Positions 1-8,753 are shown, counted from the stretch's first letter. The stretch: DNA of 64,000 bases from Marinobacter panjinensis (GCF_005298175.1 NZ_SZYH01000003.1:124001-188000), one strand, 5' to 3'. Numbers and translations: made by a program. The notes: generated by a model not told the origin, from the letters alone.

Positions 1-552
1 AACCTTGTGATCAGCCCCTGTGCCAGCCACATACTGCGCAACTGGCCAGCGGAGCGGTATGCCCGATTGGCAGATCATGCTGTTCGTGTTCATGGTATGA
101 AGGTCATTCTGGTGGGGAGCCCGGCGCCTTTTGAGGCCCAATTTTGCGATTCCATTGAAAATGCGATGGAAGAGCAGGCACACAACATTTGTGGCAAGGA
201 TACGCTGAAGCAACTGACTGCTCTGCTGAGCCATGCTGATCTTGCGGTGGCGCCGGATACCGGGCCGGCGCATATCGCCAGTGCCATGGGTACTGACGTG
301 CTTGGTATTTACGCAGCCAGTAACCCTTATCGTTCCGGGCCTTACAATTCGCTTGATTGGTGTGTGAATCGTTATCCGGAGGCGTTGGAGCGGTTTACGG
401 GGAAAACGGTTAATGAGGCGCGCTGGGGGGCCAAGGCGGAGTTTGAGGGGGCGATGGAGATGGTGACAGTGGAGGATGTTACCGGGATGCTGGATCGGTG
501 GATTGAAGAAAAACAGGGAGCGGAAATTAAAGCGGCGCCGGATTCGGGGTGA
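1..552 (+). CDS. Glycosyltransferase family 9 (heptosyltransferase-like), 3' part
   Basis: The reading frame is open from the left edge, so the true start lies outside the window and only the C-terminal ~184 residues are present. GT9 enzymes transfer heptose or related sugars from nucleotide donors to the LPS inner core at the cytoplasmic face of the inner membrane. The visible part is the C-terminal Rossmann-like donor domain: the S-x-x-x-x-R-N-W-P segment near the start, a V-L-V-G-type strand (VILVGSPAP), and the D-T-G-P-x-H-I-A-S-A-M-G donor-binding loop, which is the family hallmark. In Pseudomonas waaF/waaC lie beside ilvE and glnE, and the same neighbours occur here, which supports an LPS-core role. 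It converges on the DUF6165 gene. The exact acceptor (waaC, waaF or another GT9) cannot be decided from this fragment. Confidence 0.85.
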   Translation, partial: NLVISPCASHILRNWPAERYARLADHAVRVHGMKVILVGSPAPFEAQFCDSIENAMEEQAHNICGKDTLKQLTALLSHADLAVAPDTGPAHIASAMGTDVLGIYAASNPYRSGPYNSLDWCVNRYPEALERFTGKTVNEARWGAKAEFEGAMEMVTVEDVTGMLDRWIEEKQGAEIKAAPDSG

Positions 553-571
553 CTTGGCGCCGCTTCTGATT

Positions 572-603
572 TGTCGGATTACGCTGAGCTAATCCGACCT
601 ACG
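572..603. repeat. REP-like palindromic repeat, copy 1
   Basis: The arms GTCGGATTA (573-581) and TAATCCGAC flank a short loop and are followed by CTACG, in the gap between two convergent genes. The same unit, in the opposite orientation, recurs at 23559-23591 with a second half-unit at 23626-23647. Small, intergenic, palindromic and dispersed are the features of REP elements. It may also act as a hairpin at the ends of the converging transcripts, but no U-tract follows it. Confidence 0.75.
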
Positions 604-615
604 GTAGAGAGACCG

Positions 616-1020
616 TTATTTGCGGGCGGTGTAGTCCTGGTAGGACTTTTCTTCGACAAAGCGGGAGCCCAGGGCCACGTTAACTTCTTTTTTGATGGCG
701 GCGCGTTTGTCGTTGGTAACGTAAACGGCGCGGGCCAGTTCGATGAACTTCGGCCCGAAGTCCTGAGCGGCTTCCTGGTCACGAATGTCGTCTTCGATTT
801 CCCAGAGCTCCTCGTTGACGGCCTTCAACTGCTTCCGCAGATCCGCGATTGCGGCCTGGTCCTGCACGGCCTCGTTCCAGGTACCACTTAGTTCATCAAG
901 TTCCAGACGAACGTTTTTGACTTTCTCCGGGTCAGCAATCCGTTCGGATTTGATTTCCAGAATGGTGATCTTGTCCAGCACTTCGCCGAAGGAGACCGGC
1001 ACTTTGATAACGTCTGCCAT
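616..1020 (-). CDS. DUF6165 family protein
   Basis: A 134-residue soluble protein without signal peptide or membrane segment. It starts V-I-K-V-P-V-S-F-G-E-V-L-D-K-I-T-I-L and has a charged, helical middle section (about residues 15-85) likely to form a helical hairpin or coiled coil. This matches my memory of the DUF6165 family, found near LPS/glycosyltransferase genes in proteobacteria, but its biochemical role is unknown. The ATG at 1020 is preceded by AGGAAGAG on the minus strand, a good ribosome-binding site. It lies 36 bp after ilvE on the same strand and faces the GT9 gene across a REP-like repeat, so it may be cotranscribed with glnE-ilvE. The family name is fairly secure; function is open. 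Confidence 0.75.
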   Translation of the reverse strand: MADVIKVPVSFGEVLDKITILEIKSERIADPEKVKNVRLELDELSGTWNEAVQDQAAIADLRKQLKAVNEELWEIEDDIRDQEAAQDFGPKFIELARAVYVTNDKRAAIKKEVNVALGSRFVEEKSYQDYTARK

Positions 1021-1056
1021 TTGCTCTTCCTGCAGGTGTTGTTAATGGGTACGTAG

Positions 1057-1983
1057 TTAGCCGTTAACCGATGTCAGCCACTGTGAATGGGCTGCACTCT
1101 TGCCCTTCACGGCATCGAAATACATACCCTGCAGCTTCTCCGTCATCGGGCCACGTTTGCCAGCACCGATCACGCGGCCGTCCAGTTCACGGATGGGCAA
1201 TACTTCGGCGGCGGTACCGGTAAAGAAGGCTTCGTCCGCGATGTAGACTTCATCACGGGTGATACGGCGTTCTTTCACCGGGATGTTCAGCTCCTTGGCG
1301 AATTCAAGGATAGTGGCCCGGGTAATGCCTTCCAGACAGGAGGTCAGCTCCGGAGTGTGGAGAACGCCATCGCGCAGGATGAAGATGTTCTCGCCGGAAC
1401 CCTCGGCAACATAGCCTTCGTTATCCAGCAACAGGGCTTCTTCCGCACCACCGGAAATAGCCTCGTTCAGGGCCAGCATGGAGTTGATATAGTTGCCGTT
1501 GGCCTTCGCCTTACACATGGTGATGTTGACGTGGTGACGAGTGTAGGACGAGGTGCGAACCTTGATGCCCAGTTCCTTCGCCTCCGGTGACATGTACGAC
1601 GGCCAGCTCCAGGCGGCTACCATTACGTGCACCTTCAGATTGTCTGCACGCAGGCCCATACCCTCGGAGCCCAGGAACGCCATTGGGCGCAGGTAGGCTT
1701 CATCCAGATTATTGTCCCTTACCGCTGCGCACTGGGCGGCATTCAGCTCGTCCTTGCTGAACGGCATTTTCATGTTCAGGATGTGGGCGGAGCGGAACAG
1801 GCGGTCGGTGTGTTCTTTCAGGCGGAAAATTGCGGCGCCTTTGTCGGTGCTGTAGGCGCGCACACCCTCGAAACAGCCCAGGCCGTAGTGCAGAGTATGA
1901 GTCAGCACGTGCGTTTTGGCTTCCCGCCAGGGAACCATTTCACCATCCATCCAGATGAAGCCATCACGATCAGCCATCGACAT
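1057..1983 (-). CDS. ilvE: Branched-chain amino acid aminotransferase
   Basis: A 308-residue class IV PLP-dependent aminotransferase for the last step of Leu, Ile and Val synthesis, using glutamate as amino donor in the cytoplasm. Recognisable parts are the N-terminal H-Y-G-L-G-C-F-E-G-V-R motif (near residue 33), the lysine-bearing C-K-A-K-A-N-G-N-Y segment (near residue 160) that should hold the Schiff-base lysine, and E-G-S-G-E-N-I-F for cofactor binding. GGAG stands eight bases before the ATG at 1983, so that start is chosen over the second Met (1977). It follows glnE by 73 bp on the same strand, the arrangement also known from Pseudomonas, where waaF and waaC come next. Confidence 0.95.
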   Translation of the reverse strand: MSMADRDGFIWMDGEMVPWREAKTHVLTHTLHYGLGCFEGVRAYSTDKGAAIFRLKEHTDRLFRSAHILNMKMPFSKDELNAAQCAAVRDNNLDEAYLRPMAFLGSEGMGLRADNLKVHVMVAAWSWPSYMSPEAKELGIKVRTSSYTRHHVNITMCKAKANGNYINSMLALNEAISGGAEEALLLDNEGYVAEGSGENIFILRDGVLHTPELTSCLEGITRATILEFAKELNIPVKERRITRDEVYIADEAFFTGTAAEVLPIRELDGRVIGAGKRGPMTEKLQGMYFDAVKGKSAAHSQWLTSVNG

Positions 1984-2071
1984 TGTTTCTGCTCCTAAAG
2001 CGCTCTTTTTCGGGATGCCGGCATTCTAGCAGGAAATCCCGGGCTTACGAAGAGGCGCAATCACTCTAATA

Positions 2072-4978
2072 TCACCCCAACATCACTCGATTCCACATAC
2101 TCTGGATGTAGGCACGCTCCTCGGGAAACGCATCCCCTGACACCTGGCTGTTCAGGTTCTGCAACGCCCGGCGGTGAATGGTGGAGCGCAGGGTAATATA
2201 GGCCTCTCGCAGCTTTTCCGTGTCCTCAACCGGTAATACCCCTGCCCGGCCCAATTCCTCCATCTGGCGAATATTATCGGACCACTGGGTCAGCTCCGGA
2301 TGCTCGGAACACCAGGCCAGCATCAGGTACTGCACCATGAACTCGATATCGATAATGCCGCCGAAATCGTGCTTGGTGTGAAAAACCTCCGGTTTCTTGC
2401 CCTCGACCTGCGGTGTGCCAAGCGTTGTGCGCATCTTTTCGCGCATATTGACCACCTCTTCCCGCAGCTTGTCCCGGTCTCGTTGCTGGCACAGTATGTC
2501 GCTGCGCAGCTTTTCAAAAGCGTCCAGAGTCTCCTTGCAGCCGGCCACCCCGCGAGCACGGGCCAGGGCCTGATGCTCCCAGGTCCAGGCATCGTTGCGC
2601 TGGTATTTCTCGAAAGCCGTCAAAGTGCTGACCAACAGCCCGGAATTGCCAGAGGGACGCAGGCGCATGTCCACTTCGTAGAGCTGACCCGAAGGAGTCT
2701 GGGTATTAAGGATGTGCACAATGCGCTGCCCCAGCCGGGTGTAGAACACCGCGTTGTCGATGGGCTTTTCGCCGTTTGTCGATTGCTCGGGATCAGCGTC
2801 ATGAATAAATACCAGGTCCAGGTCGGAGGTGTAACCCAGCTCGATACCCCCCAGCTTGCCATAACCAATGATGGCGAAATCGGTATCACAGACAGAGCCA
2901 TCCTTGCGCCGTGGATAACCATGGCGGCTGACCAGGTTGGCAAAGGCAACGTCCACCACATGGTCCAGCACCACTTCGGCAATCCAGGTCAGATAATCGC
3001 TGACTTTCATCAGCGGCAGGGTTTCCCGGATCTCTGAGGCGGCCACTCGCAGGATGTGAGCCTTCTTGAAGTGCCGCAGGGTTTCCATCTGCTCTTCGAG
3101 ATCCTCGAAGGGAATCCGCAGCATTTGCTGGCGCAGGTCGTCCTGGAGTTCGGTTTTCGCGGGCGGACTGTACAGGCTCTCCGCATTCAACAGTTCATCC
3201 AGCAGCAGGGGCGTTTCCGCCAGCTGGCTGGCAATCCAGGGGCTCTCACTGCACAAGCGCACCAGTTGTGTTCGCGCACCCGGGTTCTCCATCAGCAGCA
3301 CCATGTAGGCTGTCCTGCGCAGGATGGCTTCCACCAGTTGCAGAACGCGGGACAGGGTCTGGGACGGGCCTTCCACGTGAGTGAGCGCTTCCAGCAACAC
3401 CGGCATGAACTTGTTGAGCCTCTGCCGCCCCTGGGTCTGCAACGTTTGCAGAGTGCGGGTTCCACGCAGGTCACTCAGGGCGGAATAGCTGCCTTCCGGA
3501 TCCTCGAAATCGTGCTCGCGGAGCCAGGCAGTCGCGGCCTCTTCATCCATTTCGCCCAGCCAGAGTTCCTGCCAGCCTTCATCAAGTGCAGCGGTTTCGT
3601 GTTCCTCGTCCTCAATGGCAATGATGTCCGCGAAGTGCGTCGCCACCCTTTCGCGATGTTTTTCCAACGCCTCAGTGCAGGATGCCCAATCGTCAAATCC
3701 CATGATCAGAGCGACACGAGCACGGGCCAGGTCATTATCCGGCAGCAGTTGGGTCTGCTTGTCTTCCATTCCCTGGAGGGCGTGTTCCAGATTGCGAAGG
3801 AAAATGTAAGCAGCCCTCAGCTCTTTCACCACCTGCGACGGCAACAGTTCCAGCTCTTCCAGCTCTTTGAGGATCACCAGCAGTTCACGCTGCTGCAGCT
3901 CCCGGTCGCGGCCGCCTCTTATAAGCTGGAAGGCCTGAACCACGAACTCAATCTCGCGGATTCCACCATTGCCGAGCTTGATATTGTTTTCCAGGCCTTT
4001 GCGCCGGACTTCCCGGCTGATCATGGACTTCATGCTGCGCAGGGACTCAAACGCGCTGAAATCAATATACTTGCGGTAAACAAAGGGCTTCAGGCTGTCC
4101 ATCAACACCTGGCCGACTTCCTGATCACCGGCCACTACCCGGGCCTTGACCATGGCATAGCGCTCCCAGTCCCGACCCTGATCCTGGTAATAGGTTTCCA
4201 GGGCGGCAAAGCTCAGGGCCAGTGCTCCACTCTGCCCATAGGGCCGCAGGCGCATGTCCACGCGAAACACAAAGCCGTCAGCGGTAATCTGGTCCAGCGC
4301 CTGGATCAGCCGCTGCCCCAGGCGGATAAAGAACTGCTGATTATCGATGGATCGGCGCCCACCACGGGTCTCACCTTTACCCGGGAACGCAAAGATAAGA
4401 TCAATATCAGAGGACACATTGAGCTCATGTCCGCCCAGTTTGCCCATCCCCAGGACGATCAAAGGCTGCGGACCCTCCTCGCCAGTGGCAGGGTTCATGC
4501 CCCAGGGGGTTCCTGACTGCTCGCAAGTGTCGTCATACAGCCAGTCCAGGGCGGCCTGGATGCTGATGTCGGCAAAGTCGCTGGTGGCGGCGATGGTTTC
4601 GGCCATATCTGCCCAGCGCATCAGGTCCCGCCAGATAATCCGGAACTGGGTCTCCATCCGGAAGCGTCTCAGTGCAACATGGAGGCTGGTCTCATCCGTC
4701 ACTTCCGCCAGGAACTCCTGCCAGCGCTCGCTCAGGTAATCCTTGGTGGTGGGCTCTCTCAGCGGCCGTGAGCGGCACAGAGATTCAACCTGGTCCGAAT
4801 GACGTTCCAGGGTTTGCTTCAAGAACAGGCTGCGGGCCAGGGCCTGGGCCACATCTTCATCGGAAACGCCACCGGAGGTACGCAGGAACTCCGGCACGCC
4901 TTCCGGAAACACCGAGTGCCAGGTGCCGGCCACATCATCCGCCAACACCGTCGGTAGTGAGCGCCAAGGCTCAGACAT
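2072..4978 (-). CDS. glnE: Bifunctional glutamine synthetase adenylyltransferase/adenylyl-removing enzyme
   Basis: A 968-residue cytoplasmic enzyme that attaches AMP to, and removes it from, the regulatory tyrosine of glutamine synthetase (GlnA at 12751, Tyr396) in response to PII and glutamine. Two nucleotidyltransferase domains are visible: G-M-G-K-L-G-G-H-E-L with S-S-D-I-D-L-I-F in the N-terminal half and G-Y-G-K-L-G-G-I-E-L with T-S-D-L-D-L-V-F in the C-terminal half. Each supplies a G-x-G-K-x-G plus S-D-x-D-L metal site and each is followed by a helical PII-uridylylation-type domain with D-M-R-L-R-P. The frame stays open upstream to 5107, but those 43 residues overlap the divergent channel gene and look non-coding; M-S-E-P-W at 4978 matches the family start. 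Length is close to the ~946 residues of E. coli GlnE. Confidence 0.97.
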   Translation of the reverse strand: MSEPWRSLPTVLADDVAGTWHSVFPEGVPEFLRTSGGVSDEDVAQALARSLFLKQTLERHSDQVESLCRSRPLREPTTKDYLSERWQEFLAEVTDETSLHVALRRFRMETQFRIIWRDLMRWADMAETIAATSDFADISIQAALDWLYDDTCEQSGTPWGMNPATGEEGPQPLIVLGMGKLGGHELNVSSDIDLIFAFPGKGETRGGRRSIDNQQFFIRLGQRLIQALDQITADGFVFRVDMRLRPYGQSGALALSFAALETYYQDQGRDWERYAMVKARVVAGDQEVGQVLMDSLKPFVYRKYIDFSAFESLRSMKSMISREVRRKGLENNIKLGNGGIREIEFVVQAFQLIRGGRDRELQQRELLVILKELEELELLPSQVVKELRAAYIFLRNLEHALQGMEDKQTQLLPDNDLARARVALIMGFDDWASCTEALEKHRERVATHFADIIAIEDEEHETAALDEGWQELWLGEMDEEAATAWLREHDFEDPEGSYSALSDLRGTRTLQTLQTQGRQRLNKFMPVLLEALTHVEGPSQTLSRVLQLVEAILRRTAYMVLLMENPGARTQLVRLCSESPWIASQLAETPLLLDELLNAESLYSPPAKTELQDDLRQQMLRIPFEDLEEQMETLRHFKKAHILRVAASEIRETLPLMKVSDYLTWIAEVVLDHVVDVAFANLVSRHGYPRRKDGSVCDTDFAIIGYGKLGGIELGYTSDLDLVFIHDADPEQSTNGEKPIDNAVFYTRLGQRIVHILNTQTPSGQLYEVDMRLRPSGNSGLLVSTLTAFEKYQRNDAWTWEHQALARARGVAGCKETLDAFEKLRSDILCQQRDRDKLREEVVNMREKMRTTLGTPQVEGKKPEVFHTKHDFGGIIDIEFMVQYLMLAWCSEHPELTQWSDNIRQMEELGRAGVLPVEDTEKLREAYITLRSTIHRRALQNLNSQVSGDAFPEERAYIQSMWNRVMLG

Positions 4979-5059
4979 AATGCAAACCCCTGTGTGTCTG
5001 TTATATTTCCCGTACTGTATAACGAACTCTCCCCCGACTGAACCGTTGTAAGGACACCG

Positions 5060-6235
5060 ATGCAGAGGAATCGCCGGCCGCTGAACCCGGAACACCAGCT
5101 GTCCCACCTGCCCATGTCCGGGCTTATCCAGTCACGCATCAAGCGGCTTTTCATTATTCTTGCAGGACTGCTGATTGCCCAGGTACTGATTATCTGGGCG
5201 GCTGAGGATCTCAACCTGTTTGAATCCACGTGGATGACCATGACCACGCTGGTGACCGTAGGTTATGGCGACTTTGCCCCGAAAACCTACGTAGGCAGAA
5301 TCAGCACTATCCTCATGATGTTCGTAGGGGCCATCACCCTGTTAACGCTAATTGTCAGTGACTATATTGAATACCGGTTCTACCGCCGGGAACGCATCTT
5401 AACCGGACGCTGGGTATACGCCATGAAAGATCACATTGTTATCATCAACACACCACAGACTGGCGGCGAGCAGTACTTTTCACGCTTTGCCTCCCAGATG
5501 CGCGCCGTACCAGGCTATGAAACTGTTCCCATCATGATACTGACGCAGCACTTTCCCGAGGGACTCCCCCCGGAATTGGCAGACAACGGCCTGGTTCACT
5601 TCCACGGTACCGGCAGTGACCCAGCGGCGCTTAAGGCAGTCCATGCCGGAAGTGCTCGCCACATTATTATATTGGCTTCCGACGAGGCCGACCCTACTTC
5701 AGACAGCCTGACCTTTGATATTGCCCACCGATTGAGTGAGTCCAACCTGGGGCAGAAGATCACGGCAGAATGCGTTCGTGATGAAAACCGTGACCGCTTC
5801 ACAGCGATGGGCGTTCGCACCGTTATCAGACCGGTCCGGACCTATCCCGAAATCATGGTGCGATCGGTAGTGGCACCGGGGTCGGAAAAAGTCCTGGAGG
5901 ATCTGTTCAACTATCAGAACGATCACCCCCATCGTTACGAGATCGATCTGGACGACCTCACCTGGGCAGACATCGTCAGTGCGCTTATCCGCCACGGCAT
6001 CGGCACGGCATTGGCATTCATTGATGAAAATAACGAGGTGGTCTGCCACCCGCCGACGGACCAGGAAGTCGAAGGCAAGGGACTGATCGTGCTCGTGAAA
6101 TCCAGTGAAACACCTGACGTAAGTGTGGTGGAGGAAGCCCTGGACCGCTATCGAGAATTTATCAAGAAATGGCACGACCTGCAGGATCAGGCGGCAGAGG
6201 AGGAAGCCATTGCAGCAAAGGCAACCGACCAATAA
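5060..6235 (+). CDS. Two-TM potassium channel with cytoplasmic RCK/TrkA-N-like domain
   Basis: A 391-residue inner-membrane protein. TM1 covers about residues 29-48, followed by a pore helix and the K+ selectivity filter T-V-G-Y-G-D (about 66-71), then TM2 (about 78-100). Residues ~120-350 form an RCK-type Rossmann domain, followed by a charged tail (~355-391). The first strand reads HIVIINTPQTGGEQYF instead of the usual G-x-G-x-x-G, so NAD(H) binding by the canonical loop is doubtful. AAGGA precedes the ATG at 5060. It is divergent from glnE (81-bp gap) and converges on the CYTH gene. It probably mediates gated K+ flux; the gating ligand cannot be read from the sequence. Confidence 0.9.
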   Translation: MQRNRRPLNPEHQLSHLPMSGLIQSRIKRLFIILAGLLIAQVLIIWAAEDLNLFESTWMTMTTLVTVGYGDFAPKTYVGRISTILMMFVGAITLLTLIVSDYIEYRFYRRERILTGRWVYAMKDHIVIINTPQTGGEQYFSRFASQMRAVPGYETVPIMILTQHFPEGLPPELADNGLVHFHGTGSDPAALKAVHAGSARHIIILASDEADPTSDSLTFDIAHRLSESNLGQKITAECVRDENRDRFTAMGVRTVIRPVRTYPEIMVRSVVAPGSEKVLEDLFNYQNDHPHRYEIDLDDLTWADIVSALIRHGIGTALAFIDENNEVVCHPPTDQEVEGKGLIVLVKSSETPDVSVVEEALDRYREFIKKWHDLQDQAAEEEAIAAKATDQ

Positions 6236-6251
6236 CCAGCCCGCAAGGTTG

Positions 6252-7109
6252 CTAGCCTGCAGCAATGGCCAGTTGCAGCTGACCGAGTTCCTTGCCAGAG
6301 ACCAGATCGCTGACAGGTACACCATCGGCCAGGGCACGCATTACTTGCTGATACAGCCTTTCTACGCCGCGCTCTGTCGCCAGGCCGCTTATCGCGCCAA
6401 GTTCATCTTCTTCGACAGGAAACGGCTGGCCGGTCAGCCATGAAACACTTAGAAGAAACAGAAAATCGCTCACTGCCAGTTCTGAACCCGCACCCGCCTC
6501 TTGAGTTGGTTGATAGAGCCCCGCCAGGTAATACCCCTGCTCTGCTTTGCTGACGAGGTTCAGGAATACCGGCACTTCGTCTGCCAGCCTACGTGCCCAG
6601 GTAAGCAAGGCAGATGCATCCCCTGCCTTGAGCTCGAATTCAATTTCGTTCAGCGGGCGTGACTGGCCGCCAGCCACAATTTCCCCGGAATCAATGGCAA
6701 CCTCAATCAGGCTTTCCCCCTGCTCAATCATAACCACCCGGCGCTCGAAGTTGGTTTCAAACACGGGTTGCAACTCAGCAAGGTTCACGCTTTGCCCCAC
6801 GGGCGTATCGGCAATCAACCCCATTTTGAGCCTGGTACCTATCAATGGCCACTCCCACTCCTGCCGACGGTGGGCACCATCCACGAATTCGCCTCGGGTT
6901 TTCAGAGTCTGGATGGTTTTGTCGCCCATTTTGCGGATCCGCAGGGCGATTTTCTGCCGGTTGAGATCACCGTTGGGCGTGTCGTAATAGGTGTTGCCCA
7001 ACCGCAAGGTGTCTGATGGATTGGTATTTGGCTGGCTCAACAGCCAAGCCACCGCCCGGTCGAGATCGGACTGCGCCACGCTGAGTTTGATTTCCAGTTC
7101 CTGGGCCAT
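6252..7109 (-). CDS. CYTH domain-containing protein (putative triphosphatase)
   Basis: A 285-residue cytoplasmic protein beginning M-A-Q-E-L-E-I-K-L, which contains the E-x-E-x-K signature (residues 4-8) of CYTH triphosphate tunnel enzymes. Further charged strands (L-R-I-R-K near residue 60, K-T-R-G-E-F, and E-I-E-F-E-L-K near 165) are the basic and acidic residues that line the tunnel and bind triphosphate with metal. The C-terminal ~90 residues are helical and lack an obvious CHAD domain. The frame continues to 7148, but the ATG at 7109 has AGGAGGGG directly upstream and starts exactly at the CYTH motif. Substrate (inorganic triphosphate, thiamine triphosphate or another) is unknown; adenylate cyclase activity is less likely. 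Confidence 0.85.
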   Translation of the reverse strand: MAQELEIKLSVAQSDLDRAVAWLLSQPNTNPSDTLRLGNTYYDTPNGDLNRQKIALRIRKMGDKTIQTLKTRGEFVDGAHRRQEWEWPLIGTRLKMGLIADTPVGQSVNLAELQPVFETNFERRVVMIEQGESLIEVAIDSGEIVAGGQSRPLNEIEFELKAGDASALLTWARRLADEVPVFLNLVSKAEQGYYLAGLYQPTQEAGAGSELAVSDFLFLLSVSWLTGQPFPVEEDELGAISGLATERGVERLYQQVMRALADGVPVSDLVSGKELGQLQLAIAAG

Positions 7110-7150
7110 CGCCCCTCCTGACATGAGGAATGTGATATCAGCATACATAA

Positions 7151-7182
7151 AAAAACCGGCAGCCCGAAGGCTGCCGGTTTTT
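7151..7182 (-). terminator. Intrinsic terminator after the porin gene
   Basis: A perfect 14-bp stem (7151-7164 with 7169-7182) around the tetraloop CGAA, with runs of A and T at the two ends, so it can work in both directions. It follows the porin stop by 30 bp and separates the highly expressed porin transcript from the CYTH gene behind it. Confidence 0.95.
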
Positions 7183-7212
7183 CGACTACTTGGTGACTAG
7201 CTGGTTAGCTGA

Positions 7213-8247
7213 TCAGAAGTAGTAAACAGCACCGACAGAGGCGATGGAGCGCTCGTCGGTAAAGGCAGTATTACCCAGTTCATCTTCGTACTCATACACG
7301 TCGTCACCGCCACCCAGGTAGCCTTCGAAGTAGACGTACATGTGGTCGGAGATGTTGTGCAAAGCCTGAAGAGTGATGGTGTCGGAATCGACATCACCAA
7401 AGCTGGACTCATCGTCATACTGCGTCAGCTCGTATGACAGGGCAAACTGATTAGCACCAATGGTGTAGTAACCGATCACACCGAAGGTGTCGGAAGCATC
7501 TTTACGAGTGTGGAATTCACCAGTCACACGAAGAGCGTCCGCGTCGAAACTTGCACGCAGACCATATGTGTTTTCGTTGTTACCATCGCTGGTGTCGTTA
7601 GAGTCAACGGCCGCAGCCAGTTCCAGAGCGTCCATCTCGTAAACAGCAGCCAACTGGTACGGGAAGGATTTGTCGCTTCCAGCCTTGGTGTCATTGTCAC
7701 CATTAACTTGCACGGCCGCCCACAGGCTCAGCCCGCCGAAAGACGGTGACATGTACTGGATCAGGTCGCCTTCGCCAGTGGTATAGTCAACGCCCTGGTT
7801 CAGCAGAGCCACTTCGTAGAACTCGGAAATTTCCGTAACAGCTCGCTCATAGGTTGAGTCGTCAGAACCAACCCATACCTGGCCGAAAGAATCGCCCTTA
7901 ACACCAATGTAGGCTTCGTCCAGCTCGTTCAGACCCGCATTGTCATTTTCCGCGTCTTTGTCATCGGCGTTGATACCTTCGAGCTCAAGCTTGAAGAAAC
8001 CAGTGATGCCCGGAGCAATTTCGTGCTCGTGCTTCACACCCAGAGTTGAACCGTTATCAGCGTGCTCTAAGCTTGAGGGGCCGCCATCAAAGTTGTCGTT
8101 ATAGAGAACATACTGAATATTACCGTAAACGGTCGGCATGGAGTCCATGCGAGCTGCCAGCTCGGAAGCTGAAGCAGTAGTCTGTGCCAGCGCGCTGCCG
8201 GAGAAAGTTGCGGCTGCAATAGCAGATGCGATGAGCGTTTTTTTCAT
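7213..8247 (-). CDS. Outer-membrane porin (Gram-negative porin family)
   Basis: A 344-residue outer-membrane beta-barrel porin. Residues 1-21 are a Sec signal peptide (M-K-K-T-L..., with cleavage after A-L-A). The mature part alternates amphipathic strands and acidic loops and ends G-A-V-Y-Y-F; a C-terminal phenylalanine is the recognition mark for BAM-dependent insertion. Many Asp/Glu loops (for example D-D-K-D-A-E-N-D-N near residue 96) suggest cation preference and fit a marine or halotolerant host. AGGAAG lies before the ATG at 8247, a strong terminator follows, and an AT-rich region with two inverted repeats lies upstream: all signs of a strongly expressed, regulated single gene. Substrate specificity is not readable. 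Confidence 0.92.
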   Translation of the reverse strand: MKKTLIASAIAAATFSGSALAQTTASASELAARMDSMPTVYGNIQYVLYNDNFDGGPSSLEHADNGSTLGVKHEHEIAPGITGFFKLELEGINADDKDAENDNAGLNELDEAYIGVKGDSFGQVWVGSDDSTYERAVTEISEFYEVALLNQGVDYTTGEGDLIQYMSPSFGGLSLWAAVQVNGDNDTKAGSDKSFPYQLAAVYEMDALELAAAVDSNDTSDGNNENTYGLRASFDADALRVTGEFHTRKDASDTFGVIGYYTIGANQFALSYELTQYDDESSFGDVDSDTITLQALHNISDHMYVYFEGYLGGGDDVYEYEDELGNTAFTDERSIASVGAVYYF

Positions 8248-8355
8248 GTTGCGTCTTCCTTTATTGAGTTAACTCAGGTTTTAGCGTCGGGTTCAATTCC
8301 CGCTCTTCAGACTTCACCAGTCGGGCTGGTTTGGCCCTATTCTGTGTATTTACCA

Positions 8356-8371
8356 TGTCATTTTTATGACA
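8356..8371. promoter_or_regulatory. Palindrome TGTCAT-N4-ATGACA upstream of the porin (candidate operator)
   Basis: A perfect 6-4-6 inverted repeat, TGTCATTTTTATGACA, about 110 bp before the porin ATG. On the porin strand it contains TTGTCA, a possible -35 element, so a regulator binding here would sit on or beside the promoter. No known consensus is matched with confidence. Confidence 0.4.
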
Positions 8372-8433
8372 AAGCAATAATAATTCTTTTTCTTTGTTTT
8401 TTTGTAAAGACCAAGCTGGGCCTTTTCACGTCA

Positions 8434-8468
8434 ATCACTTACAGCTTTTTCTTAAAGCTTTGAGTGAT
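8434..8468. repeat. Symmetric interrupted inverted repeat upstream of the porin
   Basis: ATCACT-N3-AGCTTT-N5-AAAGCT-N3-AGTGAT gives twelve paired positions with a symmetric 3+3 interior loop. No U-tract follows on either strand, so it is a poor terminator. It may be a regulator site or part of a structured RNA. Confidence 0.5.
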
Positions 8469-8753
8469 GAAGCAGTTTTAATACAACCAACTCTTTTTTG
8501 CAAATCTTTTTCATTGGCGCCTTTTAGCTCTACCGGGTTTATCAGGGGACATATGTATGCTCACAAACACGGTCGCCCCCTGGCCAGCTACTGTTCAAAT
8601 CCGGTGCCACTATAAAGCCGCCCTTTTATTTTCAATAAGTTAACCAAAAAAAGTGGGCCGGAGAAACAAAAAGCGTCATTACATCGGAATCACGCCGCAC
8701 CAGAAAAGGACAGCAACCAGCCACTTGCGCCAACTCAGTGCATGTACCTACCC

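Larger units (their letters stand above)
8248..8753. other. 506-bp AT-rich intergenic region between dtd and the porin
   Basis: No credible gene is present; the open frames at 8394-8615 and 8653-8895 lack ribosome sites and protein character. The porin-proximal part (8248-8480) is clearly AT-richer than its surroundings and holds two inverted repeats (8356-8371 and 8434-8468). It must contain the porin promoter, for which I see only weak matches, for example TTGTCA reading leftward within the palindrome at 8356-8371. The distal part (8481-8753) is the dtd 3' flank and shows no clear U-tract terminator. A small RNA gene is possible but not demonstrable here. Confidence 0.6.

Noticed and set aside
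3056..4516. 486-codon open frame antisense to glnE
   Set aside because: Shadow of glnE; no recognisable protein features.
8394..8615. Possible small protein upstream of the porin
   Set aside because: No ribosome site, odd Phe/Lys/Leu composition from AT-rich DNA, and it crosses an inverted repeat.
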